A stretch of 64,000 nt of DNA from Thalassotalea insulae (GTDB lineage Bacteria; Pseudomonadota; Gammaproteobacteria; Enterobacterales; Alteromonadaceae). The notes under the pieces were generated by a model, which saw nothing but the letters and a program-made list of their open reading frames with translations, made no database searches and had not been told where the DNA came from. Positions 52,238 to 61,980 of this stretch are shown here, in pieces; position 1 is the first letter of the stretch; each line of letters starts with the position of its first letter. Location: the NCBI RefSeq assembly GCF_030161395.1, contig NZ_BSST01000001.1:3658001-3722000 (forward strand), given 5' to 3'. The translations under genes were made by a program, and so were the position numbers.

Positions 52238-52591
52238 TTAACTACCGACGCGTTCTTTTGCTTTAGCGGCTAAGTGTTTTGAATGTTTATCAAGGCTTTC
52301 TATATCAGCAGCCACTTTTTTAGTAGGTAGTTGACCAATAATAAATTCACCTACATCCAATGCACTCGCTTTAGCACCAAAAATTAGTAAATTATCACCA
52401 TTGCAACGCAGATCGTCATAAATATTACGGATTTTAATTTTTTGTTTTTTTAAAAACTTTCTCAGTCGCTGTTTATCATTAGCTTGCACATATTCACAGA
52501 TCCTTAAAGCCATTGAGTCATCGGCATAACTTTTTGGAGTAACGCTAATAAGGACAGCTGCACAGACGACAGAAGTTAATAATATTTTCAT
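52238..52591 (-). CDS. DUF3718-like exported protein (second paralogue)
   Basis: A 117-residue protein with signal peptide (MKILLTSVVCAAVLISVTPK, SYA) and the same core as its neighbour: ICEYVQANDKQRLRKFLKK, IRNIYDDLRCNGDNLLIFGAKASA and LDVGEFIIGQLP. The two shared cysteines are kept. The pair arose by tandem duplication and has diverged. Function unknown. Confidence 0.8.
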   Translation of the reverse strand: MKILLTSVVCAAVLISVTPKSYADDSMALRICEYVQANDKQRLRKFLKKQKIKIRNIYDDLRCNGDNLLIFGAKASALDVGEFIIGQLPTKKVAADIESLDKHSKHLAAKAKERVGS

Positions 52592-52650
52592 ATTGGATTC
52601 CTAAAAAAGAAGGGTTGTTGTTATTGCTAGTTATAAGTGTGGTAGATAAT

Positions 52651-52680
52651 TAAAAAAAAACAAGGAGCTAAGCTCCTTGT
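52651..52680 (-). terminator. Terminator after ychF
   Basis: Stem ACAAGGAG/CTCCTTGT (52660-52667 and 52673-52680), followed on the minus strand by eight or nine T. A strong stop 35 bp after the ychF stop codon. Confidence 0.9.
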
Positions 52681-52714
52681 TCAGTGAGATTTGTAGTGTT
52701 TGATCGAGCGGTGA

Positions 52715-53806
52715 TTAAACGTTAAACCTAAAGTGGACGACATCACCGTCTTGTACTTGATAATCTTTACCTTCGAGGCGCCATTTACCCGCTTCTTTCG
52801 CGCCTGACTCACCATTATATTGGATAAAGTTATCGTAACTGACCACTTCTGCGCGAATAAAGCCTTTTTCAAAGTCGGTGTGGATCACACCTGCTGCCTG
52901 AGGAGCGGTAGCATTTTGTTTAACTGTCCAGGCGCGTACTTCTTTTACTCCGGCAGTGAAATAAGTTTGCAGACTTAACAGGCCATAACCGGAATTGATC
53001 ACTCGGTTTAATCCTGGCTCATCCAATCCCATTTCTTCCATAAAGATTGCACGATCTTCTTCGTCCATTTCTGACAGTTCGCCTTCAATTTCGGCACATA
53101 CTGGCACGACAACAGCCCCTTCTTTTTCTGCAATTTCACGCACTGTATCTAAATAAGGGTTGTTTTCGAAACCGTCGTCATTAACGTTGGCTATATACAT
53201 GGTGGGTTTAACCGTTAAAAAGTTCAGGTATTTCACCGCATTTAACTCTTCTTTAGTTAAATCTAACGAGCGGATCATATGACCGTCTTCAACGTGTTTT
53301 AATATTTTTTCTAATACCGGTAATTCAAACTTAGCGTCTTTGTCGCCACCTTTAGCTCTTTTGGTTTGGCGTAAAATCGCGCGTTCTGCGGTATCCATAT
53401 CTGCTAGTGCTAATTCGGTGTTAATGACCTCAATATCGTCGGCAGGGTTAACACCACCAGCAACATGGACAATATTTTCATTTTCAAAACAACGCACTAC
53501 ATGACCGATGGCATCGGTTTCTCTGATATTAGCGAGAAACTTATTACCTAAACCTTCACCTTTAGATGCACCTGCAACTAGTCCGGCAATATCAACAAAT
53601 TCCATTGTGGTCGGTAGTACACGTTCTGGGTTTACAATAGCGGCAAGCTTATCTAAACGCGGATCTGGTACAGGCACAACCCCGGTATTTGGTTCGATTG
53701 TACAAAACGGAAAGTTTGCCGCTTCAATGCCTGCTTTAGTTAATGCATTGAAAAGAGTTGATTTTCCAACGTTAGGTAAACCAACGATGCCACATTTAAA
53801 ACCCAT
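52715..53806 (-). CDS. ychF: Obg-type P-loop ATPase YchF
   Basis: A 363-residue Obg/HAS family ATPase. G1 GLPNVGKSTLFNAL; its G4 has the NVND form in YIANVND, giving ATP preference in this family. Coiled-coil insertion, C-terminal TGS domain (TAPQAAGVIHTDFEKGFIRA). Associated with the ribosome and redox-stress response. It follows pth by 13 nt, the common pth-ychF pair. Confidence 0.96.
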   Translation of the reverse strand: MGFKCGIVGLPNVGKSTLFNALTKAGIEAANFPFCTIEPNTGVVPVPDPRLDKLAAIVNPERVLPTTMEFVDIAGLVAGASKGEGLGNKFLANIRETDAIGHVVRCFENENIVHVAGGVNPADDIEVINTELALADMDTAERAILRQTKRAKGGDKDAKFELPVLEKILKHVEDGHMIRSLDLTKEELNAVKYLNFLTVKPTMYIANVNDDGFENNPYLDTVREIAEKEGAVVVPVCAEIEGELSEMDEEDRAIFMEEMGLDEPGLNRVINSGYGLLSLQTYFTAGVKEVRAWTVKQNATAPQAAGVIHTDFEKGFIRAEVVSYDNFIQYNGESGAKEAGKWRLEGKDYQVQDGDVVHFRFNV

Positions 53807-53819
53807 AATGAATACCTAT

Positions 53820-54404
53820 TTATTGTGCCTTAAAGGAGTGCAATCTGTTTTGCGCTTTCTTTAAGTCGTCTTTCATCCAAATTTCAAAGCAACGACTGGC
53901 TTCGTCGATTGCCTGATCAATTAATTGTTGTTCTTGCGAAGGAGCTTTACCAAGAACATGTCCGGTTACACGATCTTTATGACCCGGATGGTCAATACCG
54001 ATGCGTAAACGGTAAAAATCTTTGTTATTGGCCATACGTGCGATAATGTCACGTAGTCCATTATGGCCGCCATGACCACCGCCTTTTTTGATTTTGCAAA
54101 CACCCGGCAACATGTCTAACTCATCGTGAGCAACAAGTATTTCTTCTACGGGAATTTTGTAAAAATTAGCAAGAGGCGCTACTGCTTGGCCACTTCGGTT
54201 CATAAACGTTGTCGGCACTAATAAGTGAACTAAATGATCACCAATATAGCCTTTACCATATAAACCAGCATACTTTTTCTCTGGCCGGAGCTGAATATTA
54301 TATCGGGAAGCAAGTTCGTTAACGAACCAGACACCAGCATTGTGGCGAGTTTTTGCATATTCGGGGCCTGGATTACCCAGGCCCACAACTAGTTGAATAG
54401 TCAT
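53820..54404 (-). CDS. pth: Peptidyl-tRNA hydrolase
   Basis: Frees tRNA from stalled peptidyl-tRNA. A 194-residue protein with GLGNPGPEYAKTRHNAGVWFV (catalytic His in TRHN), FMNRSGQAV, VAHDELDMLPG and GGHGGHNGLRDI. It lies between rplY and ychF in one operon, with gaps of 18 and 13 nt. Confidence 0.97.
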   Translation of the reverse strand: MTIQLVVGLGNPGPEYAKTRHNAGVWFVNELASRYNIQLRPEKKYAGLYGKGYIGDHLVHLLVPTTFMNRSGQAVAPLANFYKIPVEEILVAHDELDMLPGVCKIKKGGGHGGHNGLRDIIARMANNKDFYRLRIGIDHPGHKDRVTGHVLGKAPSQEQQLIDQAIDEASRCFEIWMKDDLKKAQNRLHSFKAQ

Positions 54405-54422
54405 TTAAGGATAAATCCTTAA

Positions 54423-55043
54423 TTACTCTTCAGTAGTTTCTTCTTCTTCGCTATCTTCGTCGCTGCTAGCGCCTTTAGGGGCATTGGCAGTTACAACAGC
54501 TTGGTCATGGCTTTCGCCTTTATCTAACTCATCAGAGGTAACACCTTCTGGTAATTTAATATCAGATAAGTGATAAGTTTGACCAACTTCTAAATCTGCA
54601 AGATCAACTTCGATAAACTCAGGTAAGTTACCAGGTAAACAAGTGATTGCGATTTCAGCAATGTGATGAGCTACCGCGCCGCCTTTTTTAACTACTGCGT
54701 CTTCGTTGATGAAGTGAACAGGAACGTTAGTATGAACTGCGTGAGTTGCATCGATACGCATAAAGTCCATATGCATGATAATTGGCTTGAACGGGTGACG
54801 TTGCATGTCTTTGATCAGACATTCAACTGGCTTACCATCTACGTTTAATGTTAAAACGTGAGAGTAAAATGCTTCTTCTTCTTGAGCACGGAATACTTTG
54901 TTGTGCGCTAAAGTTAAAGAAACTGGCTCTTGGCCTTCACCGTAAAGGATAGCTGGAACTTTGTTCGCGTGACGAAGGCGGCGGCTCGCACCTTTCCCCA
55001 AGTCAGTACGTACTTCAGCATCCAAAGTAAATAAATCAGTCAT
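54423..55043 (-). CDS. rplY: Ribosomal protein bL25, CTC form
   Basis: Binds 5S rRNA. A 206-residue two-domain CTC-type L25: N-terminal L25 domain (VRTDLGKGASRRLR, VPAILYGEG) and a C-terminal beta domain (IEVDLADLEVGQTYHLSDI), ending in an acidic tail SSDEDSEEEETTEE. E. coli has only the short form; the long form is common in marine gammaproteobacteria. First gene of the rplY-pth-ychF operon. Confidence 0.95.
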   Translation of the reverse strand: MTDLFTLDAEVRTDLGKGASRRLRHANKVPAILYGEGQEPVSLTLAHNKVFRAQEEEAFYSHVLTLNVDGKPVECLIKDMQRHPFKPIIMHMDFMRIDATHAVHTNVPVHFINEDAVVKKGGAVAHHIAEIAITCLPGNLPEFIEVDLADLEVGQTYHLSDIKLPEGVTSDELDKGESHDQAVVTANAPKGASSDEDSEEEETTEE

Positions 55044-55152
55044 GGTTTAATACCTTATATAAATAAAATGTTGTTGTTTTTTGCGACCAAAAACAACGCT
55101 AGGCCTATCTTCACCAGAAAATAATAATAACGCTCTGATAAAAAGGCGCGGC

Positions 55153-55182
55153 ATAATAACACTTGAACCGGAGGAGATCCAA
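55153..55182 (-). promoter_or_regulatory. Candidate rplY promoter
   Basis: On the minus strand: TTGGAT (55177-55182), 18-bp spacer, TATTAT (55153-55158), then a GCCGCGCC discriminator as in ribosomal-protein promoters. It leaves a leader of about 105 nt before the start. Confidence 0.45.
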
Positions 55183-55263
55183 TATTAATTAGCGGTTGTT
55201 GGGTTTTAAAGTAAAATAAACTTGGGTGCTTAATAAGTAATCTATAACGGGCAAGCTAAAGAT

Positions 55264-55289
55264 AAAAAAAGCACCATCAGGTGCTTTTT
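55264..55289. terminator. Terminator after prs
   Basis: A 10-bp stem (55266-55275 with 55280-55289) with ATCA loop, A-run and T-run on opposite sides, so it can act both ways. It ends the leftward lolB-ispE-prs transcript 25 bp after the prs stop. Confidence 0.85.
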
Positions 55290-55313
55290 AATAAATGGAT
55301 TGAGTTTCAGAGT

Positions 55314-56261
55314 TTAGCTGTCAAACATCGCTGAAATTGATTCTTCATTACAAACGCGGCGAATGGCTTCAGATAACATACCACTTAAGGTTAATTGACG
55401 TACTTTGCCTAATGCCTGGATCTCTTTGGTTAATGGAATTGAGTCGGTAACTATTACTTCATCAATCACTGAGTTTCTTAAGTTCTCAGCAGCATTACCC
55501 GAAAGTACTGGGTGAGTTGCGTAAGCAAATACTCGTTTAGCGCCGTGATCTTTTAATGCTTCAGCTGCTTTTGCCAAGGTGCCACCCGTGTCGATCATAT
55601 CATCAACAATAATACAGTCTCTGCCTTCGACATCACCAATAATATGCATTACTTGGGCAACGTTAGCTTTAGGACGACGTTTATCGATAATTGCTAGATC
55701 AGCATCATCGAGTAACTTCGCAACTGCACGGGCACGAACAACACCGCCAATGTCAGGAGAAACAACCACTGGATTTTCAAGATTTTTCTCTTTCATATCT
55801 TCTAATAAGATAGGGGTACCGAAGACATTGTCCACGGGGACATCAAAGAAGCCCTGAATTTGTTCTGCATGTAAATCAACGGTAAGTACTCGGTCAACAC
55901 CAACACTCGATAAGAAATCGGCAACTACTTTTGCGGTAATAGGTACACGGGCACTACGAACACGACGATCTTGGCGTGCGTAACCAAAGTAAGGCATAAC
56001 AGCCGTTATACGACCCGCTGATGCACGGCGTAATGCATCGATCATGACGATCAATTCCATTAAGTTATCATTGGTTGGGGCACAAGTAGATTGAATTATG
56101 AATACGTCAGCACCACGCACGTTTTCGGTAATTTCAACACTTATTTCGCCATCGCTAAAGCTGCCGACTTTGGCTTCGCCTGGAGTAATATAAAGGCGAT
56201 TAGCAATTTGTTTGGCCAGTTCAGGGGTGGCGTTACCCGCAAAGATTTTCATGTCAGGCAC
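55314..56261 (-). CDS. prs: Ribose-phosphate pyrophosphokinase
   Basis: Makes PRPP from ribose 5-phosphate and ATP for nucleotide, His and Trp synthesis. Motifs: FIIQSTCAPTNDNLMELIVM, YFGYARQDRRVRSARVPITA, VLTVDLHAEQIQGFFDVPVD and the PRPP loop CIIVDDMIDTGGTLAKAAE. GTG at 56261 is chosen over upstream ATGs because it has AGGAA 6 nt before it and yields the 315-residue E. coli-like protein starting MPDMKIFAGNATPEL. Confidence 0.96.
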   Translation of the reverse strand: MPDMKIFAGNATPELAKQIANRLYITPGEAKVGSFSDGEISVEITENVRGADVFIIQSTCAPTNDNLMELIVMIDALRRASAGRITAVMPYFGYARQDRRVRSARVPITAKVVADFLSSVGVDRVLTVDLHAEQIQGFFDVPVDNVFGTPILLEDMKEKNLENPVVVSPDIGGVVRARAVAKLLDDADLAIIDKRRPKANVAQVMHIIGDVEGRDCIIVDDMIDTGGTLAKAAEALKDHGAKRVFAYATHPVLSGNAAENLRNSVIDEVIVTDSIPLTKEIQALGKVRQLTLSGMLSEAIRRVCNEESISAMFDS

Positions 56262-56385
56262 TATCAGTTCCTCAGAAACTTTTGACATTGGATTTAAATA
56301 CTGAATTAACATGTTGTTTAATATCAGCACAATATTTAAAAAAAGCCAGTAAATAACCGCTTTTTAACGTAACTTATTCAGGTGT

Positions 56386-57258
56386 TTAGTTGAGCTCTAC
56401 ACTTGCTAAATAGCGATGAAGGCTCGATTGATTCACACCTTTTGCAACAAACGACTGTACTGACTGTGGTAGCAAATCAGCGACCCGACGCGCTTCCTGC
56501 TCTGATTCAAAACGAGAAAAAATACACGCCCCGGTTCCGGTCATTTGAGACGGCGCGTATTCTACCAACCAAGCAAGTAAGTTGGCAACCTCAGGATAGT
56601 GTTTTATCACTAAAGGTTGGCAATCGTTATGGGATTGTTCAATCAGCTGGTCGATCGAGCTAATATTTAAATTGAGCTTAGCTGTGTCTCTGGTTAACTC
56701 TTTGGCGGTAAAAACCGCTTGGGTTGAAATACTGCAATCAGGCTTAGTGACTAAATAGATATATTCTTTCGGCGTAACAGGAGTGAGTTGTTCACCGATG
56801 CCTTGCGCAAAAGCAGCAGAACCAAGGATGAAAATGGGTACATCGGCACCTAGTGTCAGCCCAAGTTCAGCCAGTTGTTGATATGTTAATTTTGTTTGCC
56901 ACAGTAGGTTGAGGGCAATTAATACGGTAGCGGCATTAGAAGAACCTCCACCTAGGCCTCCCCCCATTGGCAGCTTTTTATTAAGCTTTATTTCAGCCCC
57001 TAAAGGAATTTGGGTTTCTTTTTGTAGTAATTTTGCCGCTTTTACTATTAGGTTATCGTCATTGTTAACACCGGCAATAGGGGTTAATAGTGTTATCTCC
57101 GAGTCTTCGGTGACACAAATGGCAATATCGTCACCATAGTCCAAAAACTGAAAAACAGTTTCAAGCTCATGATAGCCGTTTGCTCTTCTGCCAACGATAT
57201 GAAGGAATAAATTTAATTTTGCCGGTGAAGGAAAATGGTGAAACTTAGAATGTGCCAT
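56386..57258 (-). CDS. ispE: 4-diphosphocytidyl-2-C-methyl-D-erythritol kinase
   Basis: GHMP kinase of the MEP isoprenoid pathway, phosphorylating CDP-methylerythritol. SPAKLNLFLHIVGRRANGYHELET at the N-terminus and ATP loop LPMGGGLGGGSSNAATVLIAL; late MTGTGACIF. The 290-residue length is normal. It lies between lolB (25 nt) and prs, as in E. coli. Confidence 0.96.
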   Translation of the reverse strand: MAHSKFHHFPSPAKLNLFLHIVGRRANGYHELETVFQFLDYGDDIAICVTEDSEITLLTPIAGVNNDDNLIVKAAKLLQKETQIPLGAEIKLNKKLPMGGGLGGGSSNAATVLIALNLLWQTKLTYQQLAELGLTLGADVPIFILGSAAFAQGIGEQLTPVTPKEYIYLVTKPDCSISTQAVFTAKELTRDTAKLNLNISSIDQLIEQSHNDCQPLVIKHYPEVANLLAWLVEYAPSQMTGTGACIFSRFESEQEARRVADLLPQSVQSFVAKGVNQSSLHRYLASVELN

Positions 57259-57283
57259 AAAAATTTTACTTGTTAGCGCTAGT

Positions 57284-57901
57284 TTAAAATGTCCACTGGT
57301 TTATCAAGAGCTTAATTGTCAGCTGCCCCTGCCTGATGGTGATTTTTCTTGCCATTGGCAGTTGATAATACAATTGGTAATTATCGAAACTTATTTGCCA
57401 GTGCCTGCCATTATAGTAACTGAGTAACTGCGTTGGCAGTCCTGTATTTGCATCATAGCTGATCTGATCTTGTTCAGACCAGGTTAGTCCCTTGAGCCAG
57501 TATTGCATTGCTTGCGTCGGTAAATTAAGTTGGGTAAGTTGATAGATGAGCTGTTCTAAATCATTTCCCTGATATTGTTCGCCGTCTACTTCGACGGTGT
57601 GATAGTCGTTATTTGATGAGAGTGATAAAACGTTTATCCCCAAATAGGAGGTTAGTGTTAATTGCTGACTTTTTTGTTTTTGGTTTAATTGCCAAAACAG
57701 ATTGGCACTTTCACGCTTTTCAGGGGTGATAAACGCTAGCTTCCCTGTGACTTGCCATTGCGAAATATTGTTTAGTTGCTGCTGGCGTTGTGCTTTAGTT
57801 AATTGCATATCAACGGGAAGTGGACTTGGCTGTTTAAGTGAACTACAGGCGGTGATCGTGATTAAAAGTATGAATGGCCAGAGGCGAAAAATATTGCTCA
57901 T
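57284..57901 (-). CDS. lolB: Outer-membrane lipoprotein receptor LolB
   Basis: Receives lipoproteins from LolA and inserts them in the outer membrane. Lipoprotein signal with lipobox ITAC (Cys19), then the LolB fold: WQVTGKLAFITPEKRESANLFW, LTSYLGINVLSL and LPTQAMQYWLKGL. 205 residues. Divergent from hemA across about 217 bp, as in E. coli and relatives. Confidence 0.93.
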   Translation of the reverse strand: MSNIFRLWPFILLITITACSSLKQPSPLPVDMQLTKAQRQQQLNNISQWQVTGKLAFITPEKRESANLFWQLNQKQKSQQLTLTSYLGINVLSLSSNNDYHTVEVDGEQYQGNDLEQLIYQLTQLNLPTQAMQYWLKGLTWSEQDQISYDANTGLPTQLLSYYNGRHWQISFDNYQLYYQLPMARKITIRQGQLTIKLLINQWTF

Positions 57902-58118
57902 AATTTAGTCGTTTATGCTAATTCCTTGCAAAATACAGGGATTTTCTTTTATTCATGGTGATTATTACGTAAAATTGTCACCATAGTTTGTGATAGATCA
58001 GATCTTACCCGTTATCGTCAGGTCATAATACACGAGTCGGTGTTATTTTCAGTGTTTTTTATCACGACAAACATATTCGCTATTTTAAATTTGTGAGCTA
58101 GGTTGAATCGTTAACGTT

Positions 58119-59381
58119 ATGTCTATTGTTGCTGTCGGAATTAATCATAAAACTGCACCTGTAGCTGTTCGGGAGAAAATTTCTTTTAACCCGGATAAGT
58201 TATCGTCAGCATTACAGGAAATGCTGCATTATGTGCAATGTAAAGAAGCAGCGATTTTATCTACCTGTAACCGTACCGAACTTTACTTAGTGCAAAGTGA
58301 AAAATTAGACATCACACAAGAAAAAGTGGTGGCCTGGTTAGCACATCATCATAATATTCCAGCATCAACGTTTATTCCTAGCCTATATTGGCACAATGAT
58401 CAGCAAGCCGTTAATCATATGATGCGAGTGGCTTGTGGTTTGGACTCCTTAGTATTGGGCGAGCCGCAGATCTTAGGGCAAATGAAGCAAGCCTATAATC
58501 AAGCAAAAGCAAGTGGCTCAATGTCACTGGTGATGGATCGTTTGTTTCAGCGGACATTTGGGGTCGCTAAACAGGTTAGAACAGAGACAGATATCGGCGC
58601 TAGTGCCGTTTCCGTCGCATTTGCTGCGGTAAATTTGGCAAAACATATATTTGCCAGTCTGGAAACTGCGAAAGTTTTGCTTGTTGGTGCGGGTGAAACC
58701 ATTGAATTAGTTGCTAAGCATTTATACGAAAATAAAGTCGGGAAAATTACGGTAGCTAACAGAACGCTATCGCGGGCTGAATTAATGGCTCAGCAAATAG
58801 GGGCTGATGTTATTACCCTTGCGCAAATCCCAGAAAGAATGGCTGATGCAGATATAGTGATCAGCTCAACCGGCAGTACTTTACCTATTATAGGCAAAGG
58901 GATGGTAGAGCAAGCATTGGCTAAGCGTAAGCACAGACCTGTTTTTATGGTCGATTTAGCAGTACCGCGTGATATTGAAGAACAAGTTGCAGATCTCGAA
59001 GATGTCTTTTTATATACGGTTGATGATTTACAGGGCATTATTGCGAAAAACCTGGAAAATCGTCGTAAAGCGGCAGTGGAAGCTGAAGCTATCGTTAATA
59101 CGCAAACCTCAGGATTTATGTCCTGGCTGAGAGGGTTAAATACTCAGGATACGGTCGTTAGTTATCGTAACCAATGTCTCACTGAGCGAGATTTGTTACT
59201 GGAAAAAGCAAAACAGCAATTACAAAGTGATAAAGACCCTGAGGCGGTACTTGCCGAGCTGGCAACGAAGTTAACCAATAAATTTATGCATGCTCCAACC
59301 AGTGCGATTCAATCAGCCGCACAAGGTGGCGAGTTAGATAAATTGGTTTATTTACGCGATATCTTTAATATCGATAAATAA
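58119..59381 (+). CDS. hemA: Glutamyl-tRNA reductase
   Basis: First step of C5 tetrapyrrole synthesis: reduces glutamyl-tRNA to glutamate semialdehyde. GINHKTAPVAVREKISF, catalytic Cys in STCNRTELYL, RVACGLDSLVLGEPQILGQM, NADPH loop LLVGAGETIELVAKHL, and a C-terminal dimerisation helix. 420 residues. First gene of the hemA-prfA-prmC-sirB2-sirB1 run. Confidence 0.97.
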   Translation: MSIVAVGINHKTAPVAVREKISFNPDKLSSALQEMLHYVQCKEAAILSTCNRTELYLVQSEKLDITQEKVVAWLAHHHNIPASTFIPSLYWHNDQQAVNHMMRVACGLDSLVLGEPQILGQMKQAYNQAKASGSMSLVMDRLFQRTFGVAKQVRTETDIGASAVSVAFAAVNLAKHIFASLETAKVLLVGAGETIELVAKHLYENKVGKITVANRTLSRAELMAQQIGADVITLAQIPERMADADIVISSTGSTLPIIGKGMVEQALAKRKHRPVFMVDLAVPRDIEEQVADLEDVFLYTVDDLQGIIAKNLENRRKAAVEAEAIVNTQTSGFMSWLRGLNTQDTVVSYRNQCLTERDLLLEKAKQQLQSDKDPEAVLAELATKLTNKFMHAPTSAIQSAAQGGELDKLVYLRDIFNIDK

Positions 59382-59515
59382 TCTAGCTTGCATTGCAACT
59401 CGGTGACTAAATCTTTACACTGCCGCCATCCCAGATAAAATTCGTCCCATGTTAAATAATAACTAGGTTATAATAGCCGGTGAGTTGTTATTACTGTTAC
59501 TGAAAAGATAATTTA

Positions 59516-60604
59516 ATGAAAGAATCAGTTTATCAAAAACTTGAAGGCTTAGTTGAACGTTTTGAAGAGGTTCAGGCGTTATTATCGGATCCTGAAACTA
59601 TTGCCAATCAAGAAAAGTTCCAAAACTTATCAAAAGAATTCAAGCAATTAGAAGAAGTTACCAGCGTATTTCATCAATATCAGCAAGCAGAGAGTAATTT
59701 TGCTACCGCAGAAGAAATGCTCAAAGATGATGACCCTGATATGCGCGAAATGGCGCAAGAAGAATACAAAGACGCGAAAAAAGCGGTCGAAGAAATTTCT
59801 GAACAATTACAAATTTTGTTGTTGCCTCGTGATCCTAATGATGACAATAACTGCTTTGTTGAGATCCGCGCTGGTGCCGGTGGCGATGAAGCCGCTATTT
59901 TTGCTGGTGATTTGTATCGCATGTATAGCCGTTATTGTGAGAAGCAGGGCTGGCGCACTGAAGCGATGAACTTAAGCGAAAGTGAGCAGGGCGGCTTTAA
60001 AGAAGTTATTTTTAAGATCATCGGTGATGGCGTCTATGGTCAGATGAAATTTGAATCAGGCGGTCATCGGGTACAACGGGTACCAGAAACTGAGTCTCAA
60101 GGGCGAGTACATACTTCGGCCTGTACAGTCGTTGTAATGCCGGAAATTCCTGAATCAGAAGCGATTGAAATTAACAAAGCTGATTTACGTATTGATACTT
60201 TTCGAGCCTCTGGCGCCGGTGGGCAGCACGTTAATAAAACAGACTCTGCGATTCGTATTACTCATATTCCAACAGGCGTTGTCGTGGAATGTCAGGATCA
60301 ACGTTCACAGCATAAAAACCGGGCACAAGCTATGTCTGTATTGCAGGCAAGGTTACAGCAAGCGGAAGATGAGAAGCGTCGTAGTGAAGAAGAGTCATCG
60401 CGTCGCAGCTTAGTAGCCAGTGGTGATCGCTCTGAACGTATTCGCACGTATAATTATCCGCAAGGGCGAATGACAGACCATCGTATTAACTTAACCTTAT
60501 ATAGGTTAAATGAAGTGATAGAAGGTAATTTACAGTTAGTGCTTGAGCCGATAATGCAAGAGAACCAAGCAGATCTGTTAGCGGCGTTATCTGAGGCTAA
60601 CTAG
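59516..60604 (+). CDS. prfA: Peptide chain release factor 1
   Basis: Terminates translation at UAA and UAG. 362 residues with the catalytic GGQ in RASGAGGQHVNKTDSA, the stop-codon reading PxT-type region in domain 2 (ESQGRVHTSACTV) and SRRSLVASGDRSERIRTYNY. The GGQ glutamine is the target of PrmC encoded next, 31 nt downstream. Confidence 0.97.
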   Translation: MKESVYQKLEGLVERFEEVQALLSDPETIANQEKFQNLSKEFKQLEEVTSVFHQYQQAESNFATAEEMLKDDDPDMREMAQEEYKDAKKAVEEISEQLQILLLPRDPNDDNNCFVEIRAGAGGDEAAIFAGDLYRMYSRYCEKQGWRTEAMNLSESEQGGFKEVIFKIIGDGVYGQMKFESGGHRVQRVPETESQGRVHTSACTVVVMPEIPESEAIEINKADLRIDTFRASGAGGQHVNKTDSAIRITHIPTGVVVECQDQRSQHKNRAQAMSVLQARLQQAEDEKRRSEEESSRRSLVASGDRSERIRTYNYPQGRMTDHRINLTLYRLNEVIEGNLQLVLEPIMQENQADLLAALSEAN

Positions 60605-60635
60605 GCTGTTCGTTTAAGCTTATTTCGCTGTATTT

Positions 60636-61490
60636 ATGAGTCAGTATTTATTCACATCTATCGCTGAGGCTGTTGATTACAGTACTCGGCGACTTGCTTC
60701 ACTTTCTGATAGTGCCAAGTTAGACGGGCAAATTTTACTGGCTCAAGTGTTAGATAAAGAGTTGAGTTATCTTTATACCTGGCCTGAAAAGCAAGTCACG
60801 GCGCAGCAACAGGCCGAATTTCTAAAATTGTTGGCGTTGCGTGAGCAGGGGCAACCTATCGCCTATATCACAGGCTATAAGGAATTTTGGTCGCTAAATT
60901 TTAAAGTTTCGCCAGCAACTTTGATCCCACGTCCTGATACTGAGGTTTTAGTTGAACTTATTCTGGATAATCATCCGCAGTCACACTTAGCTTGTCTTGA
61001 TCTTGGTACCGGAACAGGGGCTATTGCACTGGCATTAGCATCAGAGCGACAGCACTGGTCGATTGATGCTGTAGATTATAGTGAACAGGCAGTGGCACTT
61101 GCTCAGGAAAATGCTCGTCAGCTATCTTTAACTCAAGTTAATATTTTTCAAAGTGATTGGTTTGGTAATGTGCCTGAAGGCAAAAGATATCAACTGATCG
61201 TGTCAAATCCACCGTATATTGACGCTAGCGATAAGCATTTAGCTCAAGGAGATGTCAGATTTGAACCGAAAAGTGCATTAGTAGCCGATAATAGTGGGCT
61301 GGCAGATATTGCTGATATTATCAATCAGAGTCAAAATTTTCTAGCACCACAGGGCATGCTGTATTTTGAACATGGGTTTGAACAGGCAAAAGCGGTGCGT
61401 CAGTTATTTGCTGATGCGGGTTATCAGAATATTCAAACAATGAAAGATTATAACGCTAATGATCGTATTACTTATGCGTGTTATAACTAG
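60636..61490 (+). CDS. prmC: Release-factor glutamine N5-methyltransferase PrmC
   Basis: Methylates the GGQ glutamine of release factors. N-terminal helical domain (residues 1-80), SAM motif LDLGTGTGAIALALA and the amide-methylase signature IVSNPPYID. 284 residues. It follows prfA directly, the standard arrangement. Confidence 0.96.
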   Translation: MSQYLFTSIAEAVDYSTRRLASLSDSAKLDGQILLAQVLDKELSYLYTWPEKQVTAQQQAEFLKLLALREQGQPIAYITGYKEFWSLNFKVSPATLIPRPDTEVLVELILDNHPQSHLACLDLGTGTGAIALALASERQHWSIDAVDYSEQAVALAQENARQLSLTQVNIFQSDWFGNVPEGKRYQLIVSNPPYIDASDKHLAQGDVRFEPKSALVADNSGLADIADIINQSQNFLAPQGMLYFEHGFEQAKAVRQLFADAGYQNIQTMKDYNANDRITYACYN

Positions 61491-61532
61491 TTTGACATTA
61501 GCTAAACAATAATAAATTAAAGGAGTTAATAG

Positions 61533-61907
61533 ATGTTGCTTAAACATTTGCATATGACAGTGGCGCTGATTAGTGTCGCGTTTTTTACCTTAAGGTTTGC
61601 TTGGACTTTAGTTGATTCGTCATTGTTAACCAAAAAATGGGTGAAGGTAACGCCACATCTTGTGGATACTCTTTTATTAGTGCTTGGTGTGATCATGATG
61701 GTCAAGCTGGCACTAAATCCTTTTGAGCAATTATGGTTAGGTGAAAAATTATTAGCGGTGCTCGCCTATATTTTTACTGGCTATTATACCTTAAAACTGG
61801 CACGTAATCGTATGATGCAAATATTAGGTTATCTTGGCGCTATCGGCTGGGTGTTACTTATCGTACGTTTAGCCATCACTAAACAAGCGTTGCTTTTTGT
61901 TGGTTAA
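61533..61907 (+). CDS. sirB2: SirB2-family membrane protein
   Basis: A 124-residue inner-membrane protein of four spans: LKHLHMTVALISVAFFTLRF, the TPHLVDTLLLVLGVIMMVKL region, then LGEKLLAVLAYIFTGYYTLKLA and a last span. The conserved HLHMT and PHxxDT histidines are present. Found between prmC and sirB1 in many gammaproteobacteria. Function not established. AAGGAG ribosome site. Confidence 0.9.
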   Translation: MLLKHLHMTVALISVAFFTLRFAWTLVDSSLLTKKWVKVTPHLVDTLLLVLGVIMMVKLALNPFEQLWLGEKLLAVLAYIFTGYYTLKLARNRMMQILGYLGAIGWVLLIVRLAITKQALLFVG

Positions 61908-61980
61908 GGGCTTTAAAAATAGCAATTTGCCCTTATAAATAAATTAAAGCGTTAGCAATTTAAAGTTAAGTTTTATTTAA

